This document shows, piece by piece, positions 54,384 through 63,018 of a stretch of DNA of 64,000 bases. The position numbers and the translations under genes were made by a program. The notes under the pieces are model-generated. The model had not been told where the DNA came from, ran no database searches, and saw only the letters and a program-made list of their open reading frames with translations. Positions within the stretch are counted from its first letter, which is position 1. Every line of letters begins with the position of its first letter. Source of the DNA: Skermanella aerolata KACC 11604. Its GTDB lineage: Bacteria > Pseudomonadota > Alphaproteobacteria > Azospirillales > Azospirillaceae. Location: the NCBI RefSeq assembly GCF_000936425.1, contig NZ_AVFK01000028.1:1-64000 (forward strand), given 5' to 3'.

Positions 54384-56357
54384 ATGCGCACTGCCCCTTA
54401 CGGAGCCTGGAAGTCGCCCATTACGACGGACCTGATCGTCGGCGAGGCCGTCGGGCTGGCCGAACCCGGCGTCGATGGCAGCGATATCTACTGGATCGAG
54501 AGCCGGCCCTCGGAGAAGGGCCGCAGCGTCATCGTGAAGAGGACGAAGGACGGCGTCATCCGCGACGTTCTCGCATCGCCGTTCGCCTGCCGCAGCCGGG
54601 TTCACGAATATGGCGGCGCCAGCTATGTGGCGGCCGGCGGCACGGTCTGGTTCGTCAATTTCATCGACCAGCGGATCTGGAGGCTGGATGAGGACGCGGA
54701 ACCGGTGCCCGTGACACTCGAAGGCGATGAGGGCGGCCCTGTCGGGAGCGGCTGGCGCTTCGCCGATCTCATCTTCGATGCGCGCCGTGACAGGCTGATC
54801 GCCGTCGGCGAACTTCACGGACGGCAGGGCGATGCGGAACCGCTCAACGTCCTTGTGTCGGTGGCGGCGCGGCCCGCGGCACCGCAAGCCCCCGTCGCGA
54901 TCGCGACGGGAGCCGACTTCTACGGCGCTCCCCGGCTTGACGCCGACGGGGACCGGCTTGCCTGGATCGAGTGGAACCATCCCAACATGCCTTGGGACGG
55001 GACGAGGCTGATGGTGGCCGGCGTTTTGACCTCCGGCATGCTGGGGGAGAGCGTGGTGGTCGATGGCGGGGATGACATCGCGATCGTGCAGCCGTCCTGG
55101 TCGCCGTCCGGAGCGCTGCATTACGTCTCGGACCGGAGCGGGTGGTGGAACCTGACCCGTTGGGACGGCTCCGGCGCCGGCGTCGGGCTGCTTCCCATGG
55201 CGGCGGAATTCGCCCGGCCCTACTGGAATTTCGGGCAGGCGACCTATGCCTTCACCGGGACCGGCGTTGACCGGATCGCCGCCGCCTGCACCCGGAACGG
55301 CGTCTGGTCCCTGCTGACCGGCATCGGGGACGGGCTGACACCCGTGCCGGCGCAGATTCCGTTCGATCAGATCGGAGCGGTCAAGGCGATGTCCGACGGC
55401 ACCCTGGTTCTGCTGGCGGGCAGCGGACGTGAGCCCGCTTCCATCGCCCTTGTGCCGCCCCAGGGCGATGTACGGGTGCTGCGCCGCTCGGCACCGGTCG
55501 ATCTCCCCGAAGGCATGATCTCGCTGGCGCAGTCGATCGAGTTCACCGGCGCCGGCGGCAGGACCGGCTATGGCTTCTACTATCCACCGACAAACGCGGA
55601 CCACCAGGCCCCGGAAGGTGCCTTGCCGCCGCTGCTGGTCAAGAGTCACGGCGGGCCGACCGCGTCGGCATCCTCCCAGTTGAGCCTGCCCATCCAGTAC
55701 TGGACCAGCCGGGGCTTCGCGGTCGTGGACGTGAACTATGCCGGATCGAGCGGCTACGGCACGGTCTATCGCCGGGCGCTCGACGGCCTGTGGGGCGTGG
55801 CGGATGTCGAGGACTGCAATGCCGCGGCCACGTATCTGGTGAACCAGGGTCTGGCCGATCCCGACAGGATCGCGATCACCGGCGGCAGCGCCGGCGGCTA
55901 CACTACGCTATGCGCCCTGACCTTCACCAACCGGTTCCGGGCGGGTGCCAGCCACTACGGCATTTCGGACCTGAAGGCCCTGTATGACGACACCCACAAG
56001 TTCGAATCCCGTTACCTCGACCGCCTGATCGGGCCTCTGGAAACGTCGGGCGAGATCATCAGGGCGCGCTCGCCGATCCATCATCTCGACTTGATCGATT
56101 GCCCGGTGATCCTGTTCCAGGGGATGGACGACAAGGTGGTGCCGCCCAATCAGGCCGAAATGATGGCGGCTGCGCTTCGCGCCAAGAGCCTCCCCGTCGC
56201 GCTTCTCACCTTCGAGAACGAGGGGCACGGCTTCCGGCAAGGAGCGACCATCAGGCGGACGCTGGAGGCCGAGCTGTGGTTCTATGGCCGCATCTTCGGC
56301 TTCGATCCGGCTGATGTGATCGAGCCTGTCGAAATCGATAATTGGGCACCGCCGTAA
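54384..56357 (+). CDS. S9-family prolyl oligopeptidase-like serine peptidase
   Basis: The ATG at 54384 (GAGGA upstream) is chosen because the longer frame from 54183 adds 67 residues without family character. The 657-residue protein has a WD-like beta-propeller (about 1-390; repeated phrases such as RVHEYGGASY, HYVSDRSGWWNLTRWD) and an alpha/beta-hydrolase domain (about 400-657). The triad is the Ser in TGGSAGGYTT, the Asp in GMDDKVVPP and the His in NEGHGF. No signal peptide is present. It probably trims short peptides in the cytoplasm and may complement the peptide importer upstream. Confidence 0.92.
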   Translation: MRTAPYGAWKSPITTDLIVGEAVGLAEPGVDGSDIYWIESRPSEKGRSVIVKRTKDGVIRDVLASPFACRSRVHEYGGASYVAAGGTVWFVNFIDQRIWRLDEDAEPVPVTLEGDEGGPVGSGWRFADLIFDARRDRLIAVGELHGRQGDAEPLNVLVSVAARPAAPQAPVAIATGADFYGAPRLDADGDRLAWIEWNHPNMPWDGTRLMVAGVLTSGMLGESVVVDGGDDIAIVQPSWSPSGALHYVSDRSGWWNLTRWDGSGAGVGLLPMAAEFARPYWNFGQATYAFTGTGVDRIAAACTRNGVWSLLTGIGDGLTPVPAQIPFDQIGAVKAMSDGTLVLLAGSGREPASIALVPPQGDVRVLRRSAPVDLPEGMISLAQSIEFTGAGGRTGYGFYYPPTNADHQAPEGALPPLLVKSHGGPTASASSQLSLPIQYWTSRGFAVVDVNYAGSSGYGTVYRRALDGLWGVADVEDCNAAATYLVNQGLADPDRIAITGGSAGGYTTLCALTFTNRFRAGASHYGISDLKALYDDTHKFESRYLDRLIGPLETSGEIIRARSPIHHLDLIDCPVILFQGMDDKVVPPNQAEMMAAALRAKSLPVALLTFENEGHGFRQGATIRRTLEAELWFYGRIFGFDPADVIEPVEIDNWAPP

Positions 56358-56498
56358 GGGCGCCAGCATAGTGTTTTGGGGGGCATCGCAGAACCTGTTT
56401 GGATACGCATGGCTCCTCGCCGGCCGGGCCACCGTGCGGGGGGCTGGGGGCCGGCTGACGATGGGGGACTGAACCTCGGCTGAGTTCGCGACCGGCGG

Positions 56499-57050
56499 CT
56501 ATCGCGCACGCGGCTCGTTGTTTTCGACAACCTGCTGGTAAGCGACGAGATCCAGAAAGGCCTCGGCCTCTACGACAGAGCCGTCCTTCATCCGGAATAT
56601 CCAGACGAACTGGTTGCGATAAGGCGCGCCCGAGGTCGTCGTGGCCGATCCGCTGAAGCGGATGATCACCATTTCTCCATCGGCGACGATATAATGGACC
56701 TCCGGCGTCACGGGGGTCGTGAGACGGCTGTTCAGGGGGGTGGCGGCTCGTTCGACAAAGTGATCGAGACCACGATAGGTGCCGGCGACCGGGCCGGAGC
56801 CATGGATCGTCCAGACGACGTCGGGCGCGAGAAGCTCCGCAAAGACGTTACCGCCTGCCCGCCACTTCTCGAACGCTTCGCCGACGATGGCCTTGTTCTG
56901 CGTCTCGATGACCGTGTCCTGGATCTCGATACCGGCGTCCGGAGCAGTGGTCTCGGCATGCGCCGGCCCGATGATGGCCAGGAATGCCGACGCGATCAGC
57001 AGCTTGCGGCTCGCACCGGCGAGGCGGCCGGTCAGGGGAAGGATAGCCAT
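56499..57050 (-). CDS. Exported SnoaL/NTF2-like protein
   Basis: The 183-residue protein has an N-terminal signal (RKLLIASAFLAIIGPAHA) and then an NTF2-like cone fold: IVGEAFEKWRAGGNVFAELLAP, VVWTIHGSGPVAGTYRGLDHFVER, MVIIRFSGSATTTSGAPYRN, FVWIFRMKDGSVVEAEAFLD. Members bind small hydrophobic ligands or act as polyketide cyclases/isomerases; the exact role is not predictable. ATG 57050 (AGGA upstream) is chosen; ATG 57134 is an alternative. It follows the aldo/keto reductase gene on the same strand. Confidence 0.78.
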   Translation of the reverse strand: MAILPLTGRLAGASRKLLIASAFLAIIGPAHAETTAPDAGIEIQDTVIETQNKAIVGEAFEKWRAGGNVFAELLAPDVVWTIHGSGPVAGTYRGLDHFVERAATPLNSRLTTPVTPEVHYIVADGEMVIIRFSGSATTTSGAPYRNQFVWIFRMKDGSVVEAEAFLDLVAYQQVVENNEPRAR

Positions 57051-57169
57051 GGGATCGATCCTTTCGTCAGGTTGCTGAAGGATGGGTAGGCCCGCGCTCG
57101 TGGCGGCTATGGTCGAGCCTGGAAGGAGCCGCATGCCGGTCTCCTTTCCATGCTGGTCTCCTTCAAAGG

Positions 57170-58240
57170 TCAGGTGCGGCGAGCTACCGAAGCACCGCCG
57201 AAGATCAGTTGCTGGACCAGGGGCCGATCGATGAAGCGGGCCGGGAAAATCGGGTCCGGATCGCTTATCCGGTTCAGGCGATCGAGCTGGTCCGGCGACA
57301 GCACGACGTCCAAGGCGCCCAGGTTGTCCTCCGCCTGGGCAAGGGTGCGGGCACCCATGACGGGTGACACGACAGCGGGGTTCGTCAGCGTCCATGCGAG
57401 CGCTATCCGGGACGGCGTCGAGCCCACTTCCTCGGCCACGGCGCGAACCTCGTGCGCAATCTCGATCGAGCGTTCGGTGAGATGCCCGGACGAGGCGATG
57501 ACGCCCTTGCGGCTGGAAGACACGGCCGCCTCGCGTGAATCCTGAACGTCCGTTCGCGAGTATTTGCCGGTCAGCACGCCGCCGCCTAGCGGCGACCACG
57601 GAAGCACGCCGAGCCCCAAGGCCGCGGCCATCGGCATGAGCTCATGCTCGACGGTGCGCTCGACGAGACTGTATTCGATCTGGAGCGCTACGAAGGGCGA
57701 CCAGCCGCGCAGGTCGGCGAGCGTCTGCATTTCCGCGACCCGCCATGCGGATGTATTGCAGATGCCGGGATAGAGGATCTTTCCGGACCGGACGAGATCG
57801 TCCAGAGCCCGCATTACCTCATCCGGTCGGGTCGTCATGTCCCATGCGTGCAGATAGAAGAGATCGATTCGATCCGTTCCGAGCTGCCTGAGGCTCTGCT
57901 CGACGGACCGTACCATGTTGAGGCGATGATTCCCGCCGGCATTGGGGTTGCCGGGGTCGCGGGACATCGTGAACTTCGTCGCAAGGACGAGCCGCTCGCG
58001 TTTGTCGCCGAGGAATTCTCCGAGGAATCGTTCGGCGGCGCCGTTGGTGTAGTTCACCGAAGTATCGATGAAGTTGCCGCCCCGATCGACATAAAGATCG
58101 AATATGCGACGGGCTTCGCCGCTGTCGGCGCCCCATCCCCAATCCGCCCCGAAGGTCATGGTGCCAAGACTAATCGGTGAAACCCGCAGTCCTGAGCGTC
58201 CCAATAGCTTGTAGTTGTCGAGATTCATATTGTTCACCAT
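57170..58240 (-). CDS. Aldo/keto reductase
   Basis: The 356-residue NADPH-dependent oxidoreductase has the family tetrad: Asp59 and Tyr64 (FIDTSVNYTNG), Lys89 (LATKF) and His131 (YLHAWD). LGRSGLRVSPISLGTMTFG and WSPLGGGVLTGKYS place it in the YajO/Tas-like group. It is divergent from a LysR gene with 87 bases between them, the usual layout for a LysR-activated gene. The physiological carbonyl substrate is unknown. Confidence 0.92.
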   Translation of the reverse strand: MVNNMNLDNYKLLGRSGLRVSPISLGTMTFGADWGWGADSGEARRIFDLYVDRGGNFIDTSVNYTNGAAERFLGEFLGDKRERLVLATKFTMSRDPGNPNAGGNHRLNMVRSVEQSLRQLGTDRIDLFYLHAWDMTTRPDEVMRALDDLVRSGKILYPGICNTSAWRVAEMQTLADLRGWSPFVALQIEYSLVERTVEHELMPMAAALGLGVLPWSPLGGGVLTGKYSRTDVQDSREAAVSSSRKGVIASSGHLTERSIEIAHEVRAVAEEVGSTPSRIALAWTLTNPAVVSPVMGARTLAQAEDNLGALDVVLSPDQLDRLNRISDPDPIFPARFIDRPLVQQLIFGGASVARRT

Positions 58241-58327
58241 CTCCAGTTCTTCCAGCCAAGAATAGATGCTCTAAGATGGGTGGACAACTTGCCCAATGAT
58301 GACCACGCTGGTAAGCTTGACTAACCA

Positions 58328-59218
58328 ATGGCTATGGATTTGAATGGCATCTCGGTTTTTCTGGCGGTTGCGGAGGCACGAAGCTTCCGCGCGGCGGCCG
58401 AGCATTTGGGCGTCACACGGCCTGCGATCAGTCAGACGATCCGCCGCCTCGAAGATCGGTTGGGTGTAGCACTCATTCAGCGAACCACACGGAGCGTCAG
58501 CCTGACGGAGGCTGGCGAGCAGCTTTACCGGCGCGTCGCGCCCGCCATTGCCGAGGTCGGTCTGGCCCTGGACGCCACCGCCGATCGGATGAGTGCGCCG
58601 AGCGGCCTTTTGCGGCTGGCCGTGTCCTCGATCGCGGAGCGATTCATCTCAGGGCCGCTGCTGTCGGGCTTCGCGGAAGCCTATCCTGCCGTTCAGATCG
58701 ATGTGACCGTCACGGACGAGGAATTCGACATCGTCGCGGAGGGATATGACGCAGGGGTCCGGCTGGGTGAAGTGATCGATCAGGATATGATCGCCGTCGC
58801 GGTGTCCGGCGAGCAACGTCAGGGCGCGTTTGCCGCGCCTTCCTATATCGAGCGCTTCGGGAAGCCCTCCCACCCTTCCGACCTGGCCCGGCATCGCTGT
58901 ATCGGCTGGCGTCCCGCACCCCACACAGCACCTTATCGCTGGGAGTTCGGTGAAGACGGACGTGAGTTCGATGTGGCGGTCAATCCTCAGATCACCACCA
59001 ATGACATGTGGTTGATGATCCGCACGGCTTGCGCGGGGGGAGGCATCACGTTCGGGATGGAGGAGACCTTCAGGCCCTACGTCTCGTCCGGTCAGCTGGT
59101 GCCTCTCCTCCAGGAGTACTGTCCGCCATTCGCGGGCTTTTTCCTCTATTTTCCCAACCGGCGAAACCTCGCCCCGAAGCTGCGCGCTCTGGTCGAGCAT
59201 GTACGGCGGTGGCGATAG
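58328..59218 (+). CDS. LysR-family transcriptional regulator
   Basis: A 296-residue protein with an N-terminal helix-turn-helix (LNGISVFLAVAEARSFRAAAEHLGVTRPAISQTIRRLE, split in family position 5-42) and a type 2 periplasmic-binding effector domain (LRLAVSSIAERFISGPLL, GYDAGVRLGEVI). It resembles the CrgA/PA branch of LTTRs that often sits divergently beside oxidoreductases. It likely controls the aldo/keto reductase gene and perhaps the SnoaL-like gene behind it. Confidence 0.92.
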   Translation: MAMDLNGISVFLAVAEARSFRAAAEHLGVTRPAISQTIRRLEDRLGVALIQRTTRSVSLTEAGEQLYRRVAPAIAEVGLALDATADRMSAPSGLLRLAVSSIAERFISGPLLSGFAEAYPAVQIDVTVTDEEFDIVAEGYDAGVRLGEVIDQDMIAVAVSGEQRQGAFAAPSYIERFGKPSHPSDLARHRCIGWRPAPHTAPYRWEFGEDGREFDVAVNPQITTNDMWLMIRTACAGGGITFGMEETFRPYVSSGQLVPLLQEYCPPFAGFFLYFPNRRNLAPKLRALVEHVRRWR

Positions 59219-59237
59219 CGCGCCCGCCTTATCCGGA

Positions 59238-60389
59238 TCACCGATCCTCGACCAGCACGCCGCCGTCCCAGGGCCAAGCCAGCGCCACCGCTTCACCGGG
59301 CTTCCTCAGCACTCCCGCCCCGAAGGCGGGCGTGTGCGCCTCCAGCACGCCGAGCGGCGTCTCGACCACGTGGATGTGCTGGCTGCCGACGAACGCTGAT
59401 GTCACCACGCGGCCCTCCACCCGGTTGCGGTCGCCGACCGCCGCATCCGGCGCCAGCACCGACAGCCGTTCCGGGCGAAGCGCCAGCAGCGCCGTCCGCC
59501 CCATCCGCGGCTCGCTGTCCCGCAGGCGGTGGCGCACGCCGGCGCCGTCGATGCCGATCGTCAGGCAGCCGCCGGAGACCGGCCCGGCTTCGCCTTCCAG
59601 AAAGTTCGCCCGACCGAGGAAGTCGGCGACGAAGCGCGTGGCCGGCGTATTGTACAGCGCGTCGGGCGTGCCGATCTGCTGGACGCGGCCGTCGCGCAGG
59701 ATGACGATGCGGTCGGACATCGTCATCGCCTCCTCCTGATCGTGGGTGACGTTGACGAAGGTCGTGCCCAGCCGCTGGTGCAGGCTCTTCAGCTCGAACT
59801 GAAGCTCCGCCCGCAGCTTCTTGTCCAGAGCCGACAGCGGCTCGTCCAGCAGCACCACCGCCGGATCGAAGACGAGGGCGCGGGCCAACGCCACCCGCTG
59901 CTGCTGGCCGCCGGACAGTTGCCTCGGCATCCGCCCGGCGAAGGCCTGGAGATGCACCAGGTCGATCGCGCGCTCGACCCGCCGGTCCAGCTCGGCGCCC
60001 CGGATTCCCCGCAGCTTCAGCGGGTAGGCGATGTTTCCCCGCACCGTCATGTGCGGAAACAGCGCGTAGCCCTGGAACACCACGCCGAAGCCGCGCTTCT
60101 CCGGCGGCAATCCGCCGACCGGCTGCCCGTCCAGCAGGATGTCGCCACCGTCCGGATCGACGAAGCCGGCGATTGCCATCAGGATGGTCGACTTGCCCGA
60201 GCCCGACGGTCCCAGCAGGCTCAGGAACTCGCCCGAGGCGATATCCAGCGACAGCCGGTCAATCGCGGCGACCGAGCCATACCGCTTCGTCAGCTCACGG
60301 ATCGACAGCGCGACACGCGGCTCGATACGGGGCCCGGCCATGGGGGAGGGCGGGGAAGTGCCTTCCGGAACGCTCGACGTCATCGCCAT
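59238..60389 (-). CDS. ABC transporter ATPase, PotA-like (second system)
   Basis: A 383-residue ATPase with GPSGSGKST, FQGYALFPHMTV Q-loop region, LSGGQQQRVALARAL, VVLLDEPLSALDKKL and THDQEEAMTMSDR, followed by a TOBE domain from about residue 295. One base separates it from the deacetylase gene, making it the last gene of an operon ordered receptor, permease, permease, deacetylase, ATPase. It is a different system from the polyamine-type importer at 15.7-20.1 kb. Confidence 0.92.
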   Translation of the reverse strand: MAMTSSVPEGTSPPSPMAGPRIEPRVALSIRELTKRYGSVAAIDRLSLDIASGEFLSLLGPSGSGKSTILMAIAGFVDPDGGDILLDGQPVGGLPPEKRGFGVVFQGYALFPHMTVRGNIAYPLKLRGIRGAELDRRVERAIDLVHLQAFAGRMPRQLSGGQQQRVALARALVFDPAVVLLDEPLSALDKKLRAELQFELKSLHQRLGTTFVNVTHDQEEAMTMSDRIVILRDGRVQQIGTPDALYNTPATRFVADFLGRANFLEGEAGPVSGGCLTIGIDGAGVRHRLRDSEPRMGRTALLALRPERLSVLAPDAAVGDRNRVEGRVVTSAFVGSQHIHVVETPLGVLEAHTPAFGAGVLRKPGEAVALAWPWDGGVLVEDR

Positions 60390-60390
60390 G

Positions 60391-61311
60391 TCAGCCTCGG
60401 CTCGGCGTCACGAGATGATCGACCGGCGCCGCCCAGAACGGCACCTCGTCGGTCCTGGGCGTCCACTCGCCCCGGTCCACCAAGCCTTGGACATGGGCCG
60501 CGATCTCGGTCATCGGCGCGAACCAAACATCGCCCTTGTCCATCATGTGCTGGATCAGCCGGGCCATCGCGTCGGCCCGCGCCAGCCGGCCCGAGACGAA
60601 CGGATGCCAGACGGAGACCCATAACCCGCCATAGGTCCACGCCGCGTCGAACTCGGCGCGGAACACCTCCATGGCGCGCTCCGGCGCCTGGATCGGCATC
60701 ATGAAGCCGAATTCCTTCATGTTGACGTACTGCACCCAGTCGTCCAGCGCGAAGTCGGAAGGCAGCTCCACCAGCGTCCCCTTGGACGACTTCAGCAGGT
60801 ACGGCACGTCGTCGCCCAGCAGCGAGGCGTCATAGGTGAAGCCCCGTTCGACCAGCAGGTCCGGCGTGTGTTCCGACAGCGCGTAGGCCGGTGCCCGGTA
60901 TCCCGTCGGCCGGGAGCCCACGATCCTGTCGAAGGCCTCCAGCGCGCGGTCCAGCACGCGCGCCTCGTCGCCGGGCGACAGGGTGTTGGGCCGCTCGTGC
61001 AGCCAGCCGTGATGGCCGATCTCGTGCCCCGCCTCGACCAGCGCCTCGATCGCGTGCGGATAGGCTTCGATGCACCAGCCCGGCACGAACACCGTCTGCC
61101 TGATACCGTAATGCCGGAAGATGTCGATGATCCGGGGGATCGCCACGAACGGGCCGTAGCGGAGCGCCGACGAGGTCGCCAGCCGCGACGGCGCCGCCTC
61201 CCGGTGGTTGAGGTGCAGCAGGCTCTCCACGTCCATGTCGAACGAGAAGCACACGGCGCAGCGGGCGCCGTTGGGCCAGGGCGGCGGGTTCTGGATCAGG
61301 GGCGGAAGCAT
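60391..61311 (-). CDS. NodB-type (CE4) polysaccharide deacetylase, PuuE/HpPgdA-like
   Basis: ATG 61311 gives 306 residues. CE4 motifs: CFSFDMDVES (catalytic Asp region), GHEIGHHGWLHERPNT (metal His pair), a TGYRAPAYALS motif near 170, and the C-terminal VSVWHPFVSGR. There is no signal peptide. PuuE and HpPgdA are cytoplasmic members that act on small amides, such as allantoin-type ureides, rather than on chitin. Since it is embedded in an ABC importer operon, it probably deacylates or opens the imported compound. Confidence 0.88.
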   Translation of the reverse strand: MLPPLIQNPPPWPNGARCAVCFSFDMDVESLLHLNHREAAPSRLATSSALRYGPFVAIPRIIDIFRHYGIRQTVFVPGWCIEAYPHAIEALVEAGHEIGHHGWLHERPNTLSPGDEARVLDRALEAFDRIVGSRPTGYRAPAYALSEHTPDLLVERGFTYDASLLGDDVPYLLKSSKGTLVELPSDFALDDWVQYVNMKEFGFMMPIQAPERAMEVFRAEFDAAWTYGGLWVSVWHPFVSGRLARADAMARLIQHMMDKGDVWFAPMTEIAAHVQGLVDRGEWTPRTDEVPFWAAPVDHLVTPSRG

Positions 61312-61361
61312 GGGGTCCTTCAGGTATCCACGGGCAGGTATTTCGGGCAGGCTTTGCGGGC

Positions 61362-62159
61362 TCAGGGGTTTCGGGCGGGACGGCGGAGCGAGACGACGAT
61401 CGCCGCCAGGACGCCCAGCGCGGTCAGCGCCATCAGCACCACCGCCACTGCAGCCACTGTCGGGTCGACGCTCTCGCGGATGCCGTCCCACATGCGGCGC
61501 GGCAGCGTGTAGACGGCCCGGCTCGACACGAACATGGTGACGACGATCTCGTCCCATGACACGATGAAGGCGAAGACGGCGGCGGTCGCGACGCCGGTGC
61601 GGATGTTGGGCAGGATGACGTCGATCATCGTGCGCAGCGGCGTCGCGCCCAGGCTGCGGGCGGCCTGCTCCAGCCGTGCGTCCAGCATGGACAGCGATGT
61701 CGTGACCGCGATGATCACATAGGGGATCGCCAGGATGGTGTGGGCCAGCACGACGCCGGCCCAGGTGTCGTAGAGCCCGATGGCGACCCAGGCGCGGTAC
61801 AGCGCCAGCGCGCTGACGATCGGCGGGAAGATCATCGGCGCCAGCATGATGGCGCCGACCAGCCCGGCCAGCCACGGCCTCACCCGCCACAACCCGACGG
61901 CGCAGGCGGTGCCGAGGCAGACCGCCAGCACGGTGGAGGCCAGCGCCACGCCCAGGCTGTCGGCGATGCTGGACAGCCACGGCGCCGAGGTGAACAGCGT
62001 CTCGAAGTGGCGCGGCGACCACGCCCCCTGGGGCAGCGCGATGAAGCGGCTGTCGTTGAACGCCACCGGAATGGTGACCAGCCCCGGCAGCAGCAGGAAC
62101 AGCGCTATCACCCAGGCGACCGCGAAGATCATGGGCCTCGCCCAGCCCCGAAGATCCAT
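61362..62159 (-). CDS. Polyamine-type ABC permease, PotC-like (second system)
   Basis: A 265-residue permease with six membrane segments and the contact loop RSLGATPLRTMIDVILPNI. SWDEIVVTMFVSSRAVYTLPRRMWDGIRE is the characteristic PotC-type C-terminal region (given here in family context). Its ATG 62159 overlaps the stop of the partner permease by one base. Confidence 0.92.
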   Translation of the reverse strand: MDLRGWARPMIFAVAWVIALFLLLPGLVTIPVAFNDSRFIALPQGAWSPRHFETLFTSAPWLSSIADSLGVALASTVLAVCLGTACAVGLWRVRPWLAGLVGAIMLAPMIFPPIVSALALYRAWVAIGLYDTWAGVVLAHTILAIPYVIIAVTTSLSMLDARLEQAARSLGATPLRTMIDVILPNIRTGVATAAVFAFIVSWDEIVVTMFVSSRAVYTLPRRMWDGIRESVDPTVAAVAVVLMALTALGVLAAIVVSLRRPARNP

Positions 62160-63004
62160 CACGAGGCTCCCAGCATCCGGCGCACGCCGGTGACGCGGCT
62201 GACGATCGCGATCAGCGCCAGCGTCGCCACCAGCAGCACGACCGACAAGGCGGCGGCCAAGCCCCAGCGCAGCGTCTGGAGCACGGAGATGCTGACATAC
62301 TCGCTCAGCATCACGACCCGGCCACCCCCCAGGATGGCGGGCGTCACGAAGAAGCCCAGGCCGAACACGAAGACCAGCAGCCCGGCCCCGAACAGGGCTG
62401 GCAGCGTCAGCGGCAGGTAGATGTCGATGAATGTCCGGAACGGCGAGGCGCCGACGCTGCGCGCCGCCATCATCAAGCGGCCGTCCAGCCCGCGCATGGT
62501 CGCGAAGATCGGGAAGACGGCATAAGGCACCAGGTAGTGCACCATGCCGATCACGACCCCAAGCTCGTTGCGGACCAGCGGCAGAGGCGCCGCGATCAGC
62601 CCCGATCCCAATAGCGCCTCGTTGACGATCCCATTGTTCCGCAACAGGATCAGCCACGCCAGAGCCCGCACCAGCACCGACAGCCAGAACGGCACCAGCA
62701 CGCAGAGCAGCAGGGCCAGCCGCTGCCGTTCGCCCATGTGGGCCATGGCATAGGCGACGGCATAGCCCAGCACCACCGCGATCACCGTGGTCAGCCCGAC
62801 GATCCGGAAGGTCGTCAGCAGGATGCGGTGGATGCTGTCGGTCGCCGCGACCTGCTCGTACCAGCGGAGCGTCGGGGCGTCCAGCCCGCCGAACGACAGC
62901 GCCACCAGCTGCCCGATCGGGATCAGGAACAGCCCGCAGACCAGCAGCGCCGCCGGGAGGAGGAACCCGACATAAGGCTCCCCGGATAAGGGCCTCTTCG
63001 CCAC
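62159..63004 (-). CDS. Polyamine-type ABC permease, PotB-like (second system)
   Basis: A GTG at 63004 (GGAGG eight bases upstream) gives a 281-residue protein; the longer frame has no family content before this. It contains PYVGFLLPAALLVCGLFLIP, SVLVRALAWLILLRNNGIVN and the contact loop RSVGASPFRTFIDIYLPLT. It starts 14 bases after the receptor gene ends and overlaps the next gene by one base. Confidence 0.9.
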   Translation of the reverse strand: MAKRPLSGEPYVGFLLPAALLVCGLFLIPIGQLVALSFGGLDAPTLRWYEQVAATDSIHRILLTTFRIVGLTTVIAVVLGYAVAYAMAHMGERQRLALLLCVLVPFWLSVLVRALAWLILLRNNGIVNEALLGSGLIAAPLPLVRNELGVVIGMVHYLVPYAVFPIFATMRGLDGRLMMAARSVGASPFRTFIDIYLPLTLPALFGAGLLVFVFGLGFFVTPAILGGGRVVMLSEYVSISVLQTLRWGLAAALSVVLLVATLALIAIVSRVTGVRRMLGAS

Positions 63005-63018
63005 TTCAGCGTCCTCCG